Assembly: GCF_019175385.1 (NCBI RefSeq)
Contig: NC_083344.1
Location: 11,836,242-11,900,241 of the forward strand
Direction: 5' to 3'
DNA: 64,000 bases
Source: Lycium barbarum
Lineage: Eukaryota > Streptophyta > Magnoliopsida > Solanales > Solanaceae
Positions 30,250-42,627 of the stretch are shown piece after piece (the first letter of the stretch is position 1; the number at the start of each line of letters is the position of its first letter). The notes under the pieces are model-generated. The model had not been told where the DNA came from. It did not search any database and saw nothing but the letters and a program-made list of their open reading frames with translations. A program made the position numbers and the translations under genes.

Positions 30250-31908
30250 GGTACACCATCAATGTGTTATATCAAAATACCATCAAGGGTATGCCAACAA
30301 TATATCAATTTTACTAGTACCAACAACGGGCACGTCAACAATGTATCACAATGCAAATACCAGCAACGGTATGTCAACCATATCTCAGTTAAGATAGTAA
30401 CACAGATTCTGATATTTACCACTACTCGTAGCATTAACCATCAAAATGGAACAATAAAAACACATAACGGGGTGTCTAGTCCCAACACATATCAGGGCCC
30501 AACCTAAGGCAATGTCCAACCCAACTTCATACCCGAAAGTTCGCATTTTGTCTCCGACATTATATTCTAAATATGTGATTCGGTATGCATAGTCTCACTA
30601 GAGGTAAGCCATAACCTACCTAGACTGCCAAACCGCAACACCAACAAGTCACTCTATCGCCTTGCCCTTCCTCTGAAGCTTAGAACCAAAGTAGTCTAAG
30701 CATAATCGAATTCTAAATTAGAAAGCATGGAGAATGATACTAATATTGCTATGATATCTATTAGGTCCATTTTAACCCTAGAAATTGGAGAAATGGACCC
30801 ACAAGGGAGAAACGGGAAATTCGCGGGTAAAATACCAAAGTAATCACAACCCAATCATTAATTGTTGATTTAACTCAAGACTTGTCCCAAATCTGATTTC
30901 AAGTAAAAACCCCCAAATTGGGTATGAACCCTAATTCTCCAAGTCCGAAATTCAACGTTAAAAGTGGAATATATGGGCTTACTAGGCTTAGATTCGTCAC
31001 ATTTTAACATTGACATCATCAATTTATCAAGTATAATCTTAGAGAAAAGTCTCCCAAAACCCTCCTTCAAATTCCTTTTCTAAGGGATTGAAAAGGGAAG
31101 GGGAAAATCTAAGATGATTGTGATTAAAGAGGAGGAAAAGATTAGACAAAGTTTTACCTCCAAGAATTCCTCCAATTTGTCTCCAAGAACAGCTTTCCCA
31201 AGCTCCAATATCGAGATATGAAATAATGAGGATCTAAGACTCATTTAATTAATTTAACTGCCCGTCACCCGCTACAACGGTACTGTGACCGCCCCAGCAG
31301 TGCCGCCCTAGCGGCAACCTGACCGCTAAACTAAATGGTTCGTACCGCTTCAGCGGCAGGTCCACCGCTCCAGCGGTGCCTCCGTTGCGGTGCTGGTGCC
31401 GCCAAAGCGGGCACCAGACACCAGAAACTTTAGCCCAATATTTTTCTTCGATCTAATTTTTCGACTAATTCCTGAGACCATCTGCTCTCATACCAGATAA
31501 TTAGCCCCGCATAAAAACGCGTTACGAACGCACCTGTGGCCTCAAAATTTGCAACGGAGGTCTCGTTGACCGAGTCAACCACCGATGCCTTAATTCCCAT
31601 TTCCCATCCAACGTCCCGAACTGCATCTGAATGCATTGAGAACCGAACCAAATGCACACACAAGTTCTAAACGACGATTTGGACCTCTCGAAATTGATGA
31701 AATTCTAAAAAAGGTTCGTTTACCCAAAAGTCAACCTGAGTTCAACCCTTTTTCACTTCAAGTCTATATTTTTCCCAAAGCTGCTCGAATCCATACTAGA
31801 CACCTCGTGAAGCGTGTCAACGGTCCCCTCGGGTCAAAAAGGAGCTAATTAATACTCGAGAGCAGCGAAAGTGCCAAAAGAACTATAACGACCAAACGGG
31901 TCGTTGCA
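30250..31908 (-). repeat. Right part of split LTR L6
   Basis: It ends ...AAACGGGTCGTTGCA, so the element-sense start is TGCAACGACCCG. It includes a CCGCT/AGCGG palindromic cassette (31258-31415). Text such as TCTCGTTGACCGAGTCAACC (31561-31580) recurs at 38381-38400, linking it to the LTR fragment there. Confidence 0.75.
31258..31415 (-). repeat. Palindromic cassette CCGCT/AGCGG
   Basis: Many CCGCT and AGCGG pairs, for example ACCGCTCCAGCGGT. The same motif set recurs at 37478-37735, 38105-38225 and 43138-43255 in related LTRs. Confidence 0.8.
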
Positions 31909-32822
31909 TCAGATACCAATTGAACCGTTGCTCGTCCTCGAGCAAAGAAAATAAGAAAAGTAGGAAAATACCTGAATTAGTGAACAACTGGGGATATCGA
32001 CTACGCATATCAGGCTGAGTCTCCCAAGTAGCCTCTTCCACAGGATGGTGCTTCCATTGTACTTTCACAGAAGCAGTCTCCTTGGACCTCAATTTTCGAA
32101 CCTGCCTATCCCAGATCGCGATAGACTCCTCCTCGTAAGTCAAATTCTCATTAAGCAATATAGAATCCCAACGGAATATGTAGGTACCGTCGACATGGTA
32201 TTTCTTCAGCATCGAAACATGTAAGACCGGGTGAACTACCGCCAAGCCTGGCGGTAATGCTAAATCATAAGCTACATCACCTCTACAATCCATGATCTCA
32301 AACGAGCCAATGTATCTAGGGCTCAACTTTCCCCTCTTACCAAACTTCATAACACCCTTCATGGGTGAAACAATCAATAGAACCTGATCACCAATAGCAA
32401 ATTTCAAATCCCGAACCTTCCGGTCCGCGTACATCTTTCGCTGGCTCTAAGCCGTCACGAGTCTGGCCTGAATAACTCTCACTCTATCAAGGGACTCTCT
32501 GAATGGATCCGTGCTTCCAGGTCGAGCCTCGGACCCATCGAACCAACCAATCGGAGATCTACACCTCCTACCATATAAGGCCTCAAAAGGCGCCATACCA
32601 ATACTCGAATGATAGCTGTTTTTGTATGTAAACTCCACCAAGGGAAATAGCTTATCCCAATGACCACCAAAGTCAATAACACACGCTCTCAACATGTCCT
32701 CGAGCACCTGAATGGTCCACTCGGACTGGCCATCGGTCTGGGGATGGAAAGTTGTACTAAAGTCCAATCGGGTACCCAACTCATCATGGAATGCTCTCCA
32801 AAATCGGGAAGTGAAGATAGCA
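31909..32822 (-). pseudogene. Ty3/gypsy integrase and chromodomain (deletion derivative)
   Basis: From high to low coordinates: end of the integrase core (TSRFWRAFHDELGTR, FSTTFHPQTDGQSEWTIQ, YHSSIGMAPFEALYGRRCRSPIGW), then, after a stop at 32446, the C-terminal domain (MYADRKVRDLKFAIGDQVLL, SPMKGVMKFGKRGKLSPRYIG) and chromodomain (VRKLRSKETASVKVQWKHHPVEEATWE). The usual Glu of the catalytic HPQTDGQ.ER motif is replaced by a Trp-containing SEW variant whose Glu is retained. Hairpin D TTGCTCG-AGGA-CGAGCAA lies at 31928-31945. There is no polypurine run before the LTR. Confidence 0.87.
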
Positions 32823-33048
32823 CATGTGCCATAGCATCTAGTGTACCCTAAGCTGCTGCAGCTCCTAGAAGAACTGGTACTGCCGTCGCTGGCTGGGCTG
32901 GTGTGGCTGCATCTCCCGCTGCCTCGTTAGGAACCACTCGAGGCACGGGGTCAACCACTGGGACGCCGCCCCCTGCTTGGGCTGCCCCTCTGCCAGCTCT
33001 TCTGCCTCCACCTCTACCTCTAGCTGCTGCTGCCCGTGTTCTCACCAT
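32823..33048 (-). pseudogene. gag: gag N-terminal part fused to integrase
   Basis: The ATG (complement of 33046-33048) opens MVRTRAAAARGRGGGRRAGR and an Ala/Pro/Val-rich stretch of 66 residues before a stop at 32848. The GC-rich coding is unlike the surrounding AT-rich DNA. At about 32822 it runs straight into the end of the integrase core, so everything from the gag body to most of integrase is missing. Confidence 0.75.
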
Positions 33049-33280
33049 CTGCGAGAGAATGAAGGATAGTTAGATACCAATTTGAATCATCAGATACCAA
33101 TTGGAATCAAGTAGCACGAAAGAAAGAAAGAAAAAGATTTTTTCCTAGTGTTCGGTAGCCTCTCGAAGACAAGTACAGACGTCTCCGTACCGATCCGCAA
33201 GACTCTACTAGGCATGTCACACAAGTCATCTATTCATTCAAGTCCTATTTCATATTAACCAATTAGTTAGTTATTACTCA
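33049..33280 (-). other. Leader with a near-duplicated CAATTGGTATCTGA motif
   Basis: The leader motif gactctacta (33201-33210) marks this as the region between LTR and gag. AGATACCAATTTGAATCATC and AGATACCAATTGGAATC follow each other (about 33082-33117, plus strand). I cannot see a clear PBS at the LTR junction, and the LTR boundary near 33280 is a guess. Confidence 0.5.
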
Positions 33281-34363
33281 TTCAATCATCAAATAAAACG
33301 AAATAAGTCGTGCCATAAAATAGTGAAATAAGTACGGAAGTTCTAACTATTACAAAATCCCCAAAATCCAAAAGTCATCATACTAAGACTCTAATCTAAA
33401 ACATGTCTAAGGAATGGAATATGTCTAATAAATATCCATAATGTCCAGAAAAGGAAAAGACATCATCAGAGAAAGATCTTCGGGCGGCTTGGCATGGATA
33501 GAAACTCACCCTAAATCTGTCAGCGACGTCCTCAATGCTAGATGTGAGGGCGGGTAGCAGTCTCTGTATCACAATCTACACTCAAAAGAATGCAGCAATA
33601 TAGTATCAGTAAAAAAATATACCGGTAGATATCGTAGGCCGACAAAGATTAGTATCATGCATATCTCATAAAATCAGTAGAATAAACAAGCCAGCCAACA
33701 AACACGAATATCAATAGATCAAAACAAGTTAACTAAGGATAATCACAATCAAGTCACCAAGATATCAAAAATCACAATTAACGGAAGCCACAACCGAAAT
33801 AAGTTTACCACAATAACCACACTCACTGTACATACACGCTAACTGATGTCATTGCTCAGTAGTCATGACCTGCAGGGGACCCATGGTGTCCATGTACCAC
33901 TCGTTTAGGATTCACTCCTCGGACCCAAGTATAAACCTCCGCTCTGGAACAAACCTCGGACGCGGGCCATATCAATGTACCTCTCATTTTAGGAACGAAC
34001 CTCAGACCACGAGCCCATAATCTAGGTCACATTTGTGCCTTTCCATATCCCTTTACATGGCACTATTTCTTACCTTCTTGTCATCAATGCTCAAATCATT
34101 ATTTCATATCACAATTTCACCAAGAAGGTCATATTAATTTCTCATCACAACATTATCAACTGCAGATTCAACACACATGAACAGGGCACGAAGCCTACAC
34201 CGTTACTCAATTAATCATATATAGGAGTTCTAACACACAATATCATGCATGAAGACTAAACATGTTTTCTCCTATAGAATTTACAACACATACAATCAAC
34301 TAATCAAAGTCTAACTCAAGTAGACCGTAACCTACCTCAAACATAAAGCTGGAACAACACAAG
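33281..34363 (-). repeat. LTR part (L9), left of an inserted solo LTR
   Basis: This resembles the tail of the LTR at 42628-44980: hairpin B variant CTGCA...TGTAG (complement, 33576-33595) and neighbouring words. It continues after the solo LTR at 36870. The left boundary is approximate. Confidence 0.65.
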
Positions 34364-36864
34364 TGTTACGACCCAACCGGAGGGCCATGACGGGTACCCA
34401 GAACTAGCCTACCGAGCACCGCCTAGCATGCTTCTTCTAAGCTTATCTCGGTGGACCACATGTCTATCTCGTAATTACATAAACTAAGCAGACACAAATT
34501 CTCAAAATGAAACCCTGTTCACATAATAATCATCAACTTCACCTCGTATGTACATGCACAAGCCCACAAGGCTATAAAAATGATATACACTAGGGAGGTC
34601 ATGAAACTTCTGACTATCCACACCTATCTACGAGCCTCTATATAGAGTACTGGGAATCATAAGGACGGGACAGGACCCCGCTATGCCCCAATTATACACA
34701 AAAGATAATACTAACAGAACGCAACTCCGAAGTAGTGGAGTGCTCCTGAATATCCGTTGATGAAGCTTCTAAGGGTCCGATCCGTCTTCCTGTCTACCTG
34801 CGGACATGAACGCAGCGTCCACAAGCAAAAAAGACGTCAGTAAAAATAATGTACTGAGTATGTAAAGCATGAACAACAACATAATAGAGACATAAGAAAC
34901 AAGGGATAAAGAGATAACCTGTATACCTTATTGCCTCTTAAGGCAGATGTCATGCATGCTTAACTTATCTTTTCAAAATATCGTCCATACATATTTGTAG
35001 TATATTGCTGTGGAGTACAGCCCGATCCATGTGTATATATTTATAATAGTGCCGAGGAACGTACAGCCCGATCCATAGATATTTATAATAGTGCCGAGGA
35101 ACGTACAGCTCGATCCATATATATTTATAATAGTGCCAAGGAACGTACGGCCCGATCTATATATATATTTATAATAGTGATAGCATGCATGAGAGCCCAA
35201 ATAAGATGTTGCTATTCTCTCGGAGTGACATAAGGTCGGCAACCCTCCGATTTCTATTATGGAATCATCATCATCACTGTATCTCACCTTGAAGGAACAA
35301 CTATCATGAGGTGAGATCAACAATAATGAATAAAATTGGTAATCATGTGAAAAGATCAATAGTATCATGAAAACATTAAGAACTTTATGCTTTGGCTTCT
35401 CTAGAATAGAAATCATCATCATTATTCTATCTCACTTATGTTGAAACCATAGCATAAGATAAGGCCAATTACAATGAATGAAATCAAGAATCATATGGTA
35501 AGCTCAATAATATCATGAGATCATCTCAAATTTATACTTTTGTTCCGTTAAACATGGAGTCATCATAGGAATCTTGAGAATAAGGGTATTCTAGCATTTC
35601 TAGGAGTAAAAGTATTGTGGATGGCATATATGGAATCATAACCTAGGAATCATGCCTTTGAAAGAAAGGGGTTAGCCTTACATACCTTTACATCTCCTTA
35701 ATTACTCAACGTTCTCGTCCCAAGTTCGCAAACCCTACATTCAAAGGGTTCATTTTAAGATTAGATCTTAAAAAAAATACGCTTGAGTTCAAACTAGAGC
35801 AACAAAAAGGGCTAACGGAATTTGGGCAGCACTTCCCCTATTTCATCAACTTCCACCATATCATAAAATAGCTCCCAAACAACAATAATAACATCCATAA
35901 TATCCTAGTCAAAGAATTATATTCAATTCCATCTCAAATTCATCAAAAATCCTCTTTTCAATCTCACCCATAGCCATCTTCTTCACCTCAACATCTATGG
36001 CTTCTGTACTTTAGATTTCCTCCTCAATAAGAGTTACTAAACATTTATATCACTTAAACATATGAATAGGATGATGAAAATAACTTAAAATAAAGTAACT
36101 TCACTTCATTCAGCTCCTTCTTCAAGACCAACTTCACCACAACTTCAAAAGGAAACAAGAATCATCACTCTCTAAAGATTTACCTTGAGGTGTTGATGTT
36201 GATTCTCTCTTTGGATGATATGGAAAGGTGTGGAGTGATTGGGAACCTTCAAGAACTCTTAGGAAGTATCTTAGAGGTAGGGAAATAATTGTGGAAAGTT
36301 AGAAATGAAGTTGGGGTCGTTTGGGACTTAAAAAGTTGGCAAAATCACCCCCCCACCCCCGATCTACTTGGCGATGAGTGTGCGACCTAGCACACTGATT
36401 GTGCGGCTGCACACTCCATCCTCAGCTTGGGGATGATTTTGGGCAGTGAGGCCAGCCAATTTGGCGATTTGGCGACCAGTGTGCAGCTCAGCACGCTCAG
36501 TGTGCGACCACACACTGCCTATTTTCCCCGAGTTCGCAAAAATGCATTCTTTTCGATCCGTTTGACCTCCAATCCTTATGGAACCTTCTTGGAACTTGTC
36601 TAAAACTCCATTAACCATCTAAGGGGATCTATATCTCTCCCTCAAAGTGATGTAACTCACTTGGTATGAAAGCTTTCCAAACCTGACTCAACCTCGACCT
36701 TTTCCGACGAACTCAATTCCATTGCCTCATATGGCTTTGGAACCTTAAGGTATACTCTTAAAATTATTAAATACCTTTCATAAACTTATAAGGGCTTCAT
36801 GATCACTTTAGGCTTATGCTAGTCTATTCGTAATGCAAGCGACACAAAATTCCAAGGTGTAACA
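34364..36864 (-). repeat. Solo LTR (L10)
   Basis: It begins TGTTACGACCC and ends CAAGGTGTAACA, 2,501 bases, flanked by ACAAG at 34359-34363 and 36865-36869. Inside: hairpin C (34664-34682), B (34798-34815), A (34837-34857), a repeat with core GCCGAGGAACGTACAGC (35045-35170) and a TGTGC/GCACA palindromic cassette (36363-36530). A conserved CAATCCTTATGG box is at about 36567-36590. It is a solo LTR by the same logic as L4. Confidence 0.93.
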
Positions 36865-38054
36865 ACAAGTCACTCCGCTACAACTCCCCCTTCCTCAAAG
36901 CATTGAAACGCTCAAAGTCTAGAAATAGAAGGCTCAATGAGTCACAAATACTCTAATCACAATTTCCAATTCAAGATTACCCTTCCCTTTACCCCCATTC
37001 CAATGGGTGAATGATTTCCTAGGTGTATCACGGGCGTTAGTAATCACTAATCATTAATTTATAACAATATTACATCAACATTCCCACTACAAGAAGTTTT
37101 CACGGTCAAGATACCATTTTTATTAAACCCTAGCTCTCAATTTATTTAGTTTATGACTCTAAGGACTCAATTCATGATTAAGAGGAGTTAACCCAAGCCA
37201 TTAGATGATAAATAGGTGATAACTACCATAACCCATCAAGTATGGAAGGTTTATTAATTCTAGGGTTACTATTACAAATTCCACCATTGTAAACCCATAA
37301 AGAAGATGATAATCATGAAGGTGATACAGAATGATAGAAAGGTATAGATGAGACTTACCTCTCAAGAGTTTTTTTTGCCCTAGCTTGGAATTTCACCCTA
37401 GGTGCTTGTGGGGAACTGTGTTGGTGTTTTATGAATAAAGAATGTGAGACTAAGTGTTTAAAATACGGGCTACTGTTTTCTGTCGACCGCTACAGAGGAC
37501 GTTTCACCGCTGCAGCGGTCTCGCTATAGCGGCCAAGTGACCGCTATAGGGGACCCAAAGTAATTCGCTCACCGCTATGGCGGTCCATCCACTTCTATGG
37601 CGGTATCACCGTGGCAGGTCATCACCGTCCACAGCGGCCATAGGGAAAATGGCTGCCCGCTAGCAGCAGTTCACCCACCGCTACAGCACTACCGCCGCAG
37701 CGGTACTCCCACCGCCACAGCGGTACCATTTGGGCAGTGAGCTCGACTTTTTCCCAGTTTTCCACCCTTTCACTCAACATTTCATCTGAGGCCTCACAAC
37801 CACAAACAAAACATGCTCATTGCCATAAAAACATCATACGAATCCACCCATGGCCTCGGAATTCTCAAAAGAGTTCTAATTTCCTATGTCACCCCCCGAC
37901 GAACTCAGCAAAATTAAACAACAATTACAAACAAGTCAAGTTTCAACTCTTAAGCTTACAAAATCAAGTTTCTACTGGCTCGTTCTACCCTTGAAAATGC
38001 TCTATTTGGTGGGGTGATCCTATATTTCCAATAATGACCGGAAGGATCATTACA
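36865..38054 (-). repeat. LTR part (L9), right of the solo LTR
   Basis: It continues L9 and ends GGATCATTACA at 38054, so the element-sense start is TGTAATGATCC. It carries a CCGCT/AGCGG cassette (37478-37735). With the left part the LTR would be about 2.3 kb. Confidence 0.7.
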
Positions 38055-38729
38055 TAGGGCTTTTAATACTCATTTAATGAATGTATTTGCCCAATACCTG
38101 CTCTTGCGACAACGAGACCGCTGCGGCTGTCCTGCTTCTGCGTCCCCTTAGACCGCTGCGGTGGTCAGCTACTAATTGCACTGGGCCGCTGTAGCGGCTT
38201 GGCCACCGCTATAGCGGTGCCGCTAAAGCTAGGATCCAAAACCAGAAAACTCCCAAAAATCACAAACTCCACCTGAAATCCCGACTATCACCCATGGCCA
38301 TTTGCTCACATATCAAATATGCAGACACACATAAAAACACGCTACGAACGCACTCGAGACCTCGAAATTCCCGACGGAGGTCTCGTTGACCGAGTCAACC
38401 CCTAATACCTCAACACCAACTTCTCAACCCAAATCCCAAAATGCACCCGAGCGCATTGGGAATCAAACCGAATATACACACAAGCTCTAAAAGACTAACC
38501 GGACTTCTCAAAATTGACATATACCCCAAAAAGGTTTGTTTACCCAAAAGTCAATTTTGAGTCAACTTTTTTTTGCTTTAAGCCCAAATTTCCCAAAAAG
38601 TCACCCAAATCATATCCAAATACCTCGAGAAGGGTGTCAACGGTCCTCTCAGGTCAAATATGAGCTAGACAAGCTCGGGAAAGGGTCAAAAGTACCGAAA
38701 AGACTATATGGATCAAATGGGTCATTACA
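38055..38729 (-). repeat. LTR fragment (L11), start portion
   Basis: It ends GGGTCATTACA at 38729 (element-sense start TGTAATGACCC) and has its own CCGCTGCGG-type cassette (38105-38225). Its last 480 bases resemble 31430-31908. Only the start portion of the LTR is present, cut by L9. Confidence 0.7.
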
Positions 38730-38746
38730 CAAGTATTTATGGAAAA

Positions 38747-39229
38747 ACTGAATATACTGATGATCCCTAAATTTGCCAATAACTTTTATTTAAACACTCA
38801 AAATTATGACCTGTTCTAATTGAGCACCTGAGGACATGGTAAATTATTTCTATTAAACACTTCTCACACATAATTTGGAAATGTTTTTGCACGTATTCTT
38901 AAGTGCCCATTACGTAGATAAGTTAATCACATAAAATATGTCTTCTACTTTAAGTATACACATATCATCAACTGAAACAGGCATGAGGTTTTACTGCTTA
39001 TTGGGGATAATGTGTACAATTAAAGGAGTTGATATATTTTAAATGGTTAACTTATCTACGTAAAGGGCGCTTGAAAAAACACACATAAGCTTTCCCTAAA
39101 TTTAGATTTGGAAGTGTCTGATAGAAATAATTTATCATGTATTCAGGTGTTTATTCGAAGCATGTCGTAATTCAAGTATCTAAATGAAATTTACTGGTAA
39201 ATTTAATAGACAGTTGATATATTCAACCT
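38747..39229. mobile_element. Foldback (MITE-like) element
   Basis: The left arm (38747-about 38977) and the right arm (about 39005-39229) are inverted copies. Examples: TACGTAGATAAGTTAA (38911-38926) against its complement at 39046-39061, and GGTAAATTATTTCTAT-type text against ATAGAAATAATTTATC. Nearly the whole 483 bases can pair, with a loop of about 30. Identity is imperfect. No open frame is seen. No clear target duplication is visible, so the class is uncertain; a Mutator- or foldback-type non-autonomous DNA element is the likeliest. Confidence 0.75.
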
Positions 39230-39540
39230 TAATGAAAATATATTCTCTTAATTGTCAAATTTATCAACATGCTAGCTGAGTAGTTGTTCAAATAGAAAAA
39301 ATCAATTGGATTTGTAGGTACGTAGATTAACTTAATTAAGTTACCAAAGATTTGACTGATATTAGTCACCTAGTATCAATAATCTATCCCTTTCTGTTCT
39401 TTTAATGCAATACTATTATTCACGTCATACAATCTTTATCCGCGTAATTACATAAAGGAAACGAAATATGTACTACTAATTATTGAGAAAATTAACATAC
39501 ATAACTTCTTGTGACATTTTGTGTTTGATTTTGGTTTATA
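39230..39540. other. AT-rich non-LTR spacer
   Basis: No repeat family or gene recognised. It precedes the receiver-domain remnant. Confidence 0.5.
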
Positions 39541-39720
39541 GTGACTACAATTGAATAAGCAAGTGTAGCTTTGTCCATTCTCCGAAAACAGATCGACTAA
39601 TTCGACCTCATCATGGTGGATGTCAACATGCCAGAAATAGAAAACTTTGAGTTTATCAAGTCCTCTCAACTCATCAAAGACCTACCTATTATTTGTAAGA
39701 TCATTTTCTCAAAATCTTAA
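39541..39720 (+). pseudogene. Response-regulator receiver fragment (two-component signalling)
   Basis: The plus frame of 39541 reads VTTIE, stop, ASVALSILRKQID, stop, FDLIMVDVNMPEIENFEF, IKSSQLIKDLPII. This matches the middle of a plant receiver domain, close to type-B response regulators: the VTT...A..AL..LR block, the FDL...DV.MP motif with the phospho-accepting Asp, and the L..DLP.I strand. Two stops (39556-39558, 39598-39600) and the absence of the domain's start and end show a pseudogene. A splice acceptor-like TATAG just before 39541 hints at an exon. Downstream, about 40445-40520, a weak ...FYMWKKKVMEK could be a following exon, but I cannot support it. Confidence 0.65.
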
Positions 39721-42106
39721 TAATTGTATTTTGTTTAGTGTGCACTATTCAAAAGTGTATTTAAGCGTGTTAATATCATACATGAATATTGAACTTTACC
39801 CGCTATAGCGAAAAAGTTACTGAACTTTAAAGTAAAGTGCTATAAAATTATTTTTAACACATTAAATTAACTGAACTTACCCATTATAAAAGAAAAGTCG
39901 AGTTGTTTACATTTTACACCCCTCATATATGCTCTGTTTTGTGATTTGCACCCAATCCTATTATTTTTAATGTTTTGCAACTAATCTTTTAAAAAAGTTC
40001 GCAAAATAATAAAACCATTTTTTTCTTGAATAATGCATAAATAAAAATGGCAAAATGAAAACAAGGTGAAATATTAAAACATAAATTCTAGCCTTCCCCC
40101 TTAGAGCTACCCCTCAGTAAGAGTCGTCACTCAAATAAATTGTTATTTTCTTACTACTTGACCAATGTTATTGTAGTATTCATTCTATTTGTGTGCTTTT
40201 TTTTTATTCAGGCACATATATTCTTTTTTCCAATACTTGATATTTGGAAAGTATTCATAATAACTCTAAACTACATCATTTGAAGATTATTAACATGTGT
40301 GTACTGTATGAAAGTCGATCTTTCTGGTTATATTTTTACTCAAGATAATATCTCCACAAGGTTAGTTTCCAATTAATATAGAGCAATGAATTCTTAGCTT
40401 ATGCTTTACTCTGTCACTTTATAATATTAATATTTTTTCCATCAGACGCTAGAATCCTTGATATACACTTTTGCACTTCTTGAGCAATTCAAGGCTTTTA
40501 TATGTGGAAAAAGAAGGTAATGGAAAAGATGTTTGATTGTTTTTCATTGATCTATCGCGATGGTGTCATTGGAACTGAAATAATAGTTATCTTTTTTTCA
40601 TGAACTTGTAAGGCCCGAAAGAATATTTTCTTTTCATTCTTTGTATTCTCTTTAATCATAAGACACGGATTTTCTTCCTGAATCTGTTTTCATTATTCTC
40701 CCATCATGTCTTCTTTTATATTGTGAAAATGAGAAGAATTGTTATCCCTGTAAAGCACGATAGTGTGATTTCTTAGGTTGATATTTTACAAAGGAATAAT
40801 ATGAAATAATAAAAAGAAAATCAAAGAAAAGATTAGTATATTTCTTACTCAAATTACCCTCTCCATTCCTTTATTTCAATTGTAATAAAACTACTTCAAG
40901 AATGTTGTATAACAACATATTCTAGAGTTTTAAAGCCATAGCATTTGAGCTATCAACATTCTAAATTGAACCATTAAACAAATGTCTGACACTGTGTTGC
41001 TTTCAAACACACGCGCAAGCATACATGGTCATACAAGTAATATAGTGATATTTTAGAAATCGGATATCGAACTTGTTGCATTGAGCTGTATCGAGTGAGC
41101 AAAGTCAAGAAACCGAATGAGAGATTCGTAAGATTTTTTTTAACTAAAACCACCGAATAGACTGTTTGGAGGTATTTCAAAATCAAGATAGTCTTTACAT
41201 AAAACAAAAAATAGAAAAAAGCAAAAAAACTTCTGATAAATCACTCGAGTTGAAGCAAATGAGGTGAGAATCAGAATTACAAGCATAGAGATTCTCTACT
41301 TCAGATCCTTTGGCCTTGACTTGATACAATCTCATACACCTACAGAGCTCTCACTAAGTGCTATGACTCAACAGTCTAGAGAAGTTAACTTCAGGGTTCA
41401 AGAATGGGGTAAAGGTCTTCTTGTTGTACTTCAGCATCAGCAATTATCTTTAGTAGGAAAAATTGATCTTTGAGTCATATTATGTGAATAGATTTCAATG
41501 AATCCACCTTTGGTAGTATTACAACAGAATGAGCATGATAATATGATGACACCACATATTGCAACATTACCAAAAATGGATTCATTAATATCTAGTTCAA
41601 TATGACCATGGTAGTGTACAATACAATCTGTAGATCTCCTGTACTACAGCTTTACTGATATAATAATTTATCTCTTGGAATGTAAATCTCAAATTTCTAA
41701 ACATCAAATATGGAATTAGAGCTTTGTCAGTTTTAATATTTGTTTGGATATAAGAGGAAGATCATTGGAACTGTTGAACTATTGGCCACCCGCAAAATAA
41801 AAAACATAGTTAGTTAAAAAATCTGTCAATCCATTTTTTCCCTCCGGACAAGCTCCACCTGAACCTCTTTATCCCTTCTAACTATATTAATGTCATTAAC
41901 TATCATAGCAATACTTTAAGGGACCTCCCACTGTCCTGTTAATATCATCTTCATGGTCATTGAATAAGTTTTTATCACCAAAGGTGTTAATGATTAAGAT
42001 ATGCAATATTACAGTCCCATCTTAATAGCAGTAGCCTATGCAACCAAGTTTGCACCATCAGCGATTCATTTAGCTGCAACACGTACCAAGTTTCCTGCAT
42101 CATTTC
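39721..42106. other. AT-rich non-LTR DNA, no certain gene
   Basis: No LTR features and no recognisable protein. Short coding-like stretches are at 41264-41473 (69 codons, Gln/Leu-rich) and about 41498-41608 (MNPPLVVLQQNEHDNMM start). They could be further debris of the same host gene, but there is no motif to prove it. Confidence 0.4.
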
Positions 42107-42627
42107 TGTAACAACCCGTTTGGCCATTTTGAGCTTTTTTACCTCTTTTCCCCAAAATACCCTTCCCGTGTTTTCATTTCGGTGTTTATGACTTACGGAG
42201 ATAGGTGGCATAGTTCCTGAGGTAATCAGACCCATTTTGGTTTGTTTTGAAGAATTTAGAAATTTCTAAGTTGAATAAGTGAAAAAGAGTTAACCAATAG
42301 TTGACTTTTGGGTAATTACGTCCAGAATGGATTTCTGATAGTTCCGTTAGGTCTGGAATGTGATTTATGACTTAGTGGAGTCATTGGTTCAGTTCCCGGA
42401 GGGTTCAAGTGTGATTTGGGTCATTACTTGAGAAACTAGTTAAGGAATTGGAGTTGACCACAGTCAACATCGCGTCAAGACGACCTTGTGTCGATATATT
42501 AAAGTTCGCATGTTTTGGTAAGACACCAATGAGTTTTGGATGGATTTGGGTTGTGTCGCGCTCGTATTTGTTATTTTCGGCGTAGTTTCTTTGGTCATAA
42601 AGAGTACAATATTGAGCAAATGACCTT
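42107..42627 (+). repeat. LTR fragment (L12), start portion
   Basis: It begins TGTAACAACCCGTTTGG, like the LTR that starts at 42628, and is cut by it after 521 bases. Text at 54400-54714 may be its continuation, but I found no matching duplication at the two edges. Confidence 0.7.

Noticed and set aside
17936..38734. CAAGT at 17936-17940 and 38730-38734 as the target duplication of the whole L6-L11 nest
   Set aside because: The five bases match, but the left LTR has no TG end there and the pol reading does not resume after 38734, so the match may be chance.
41264..41608. Possible C-terminal part of a response-regulator gene
   Set aside because: Gln-rich short frames only; there is no motif linking them to the receiver fragment.
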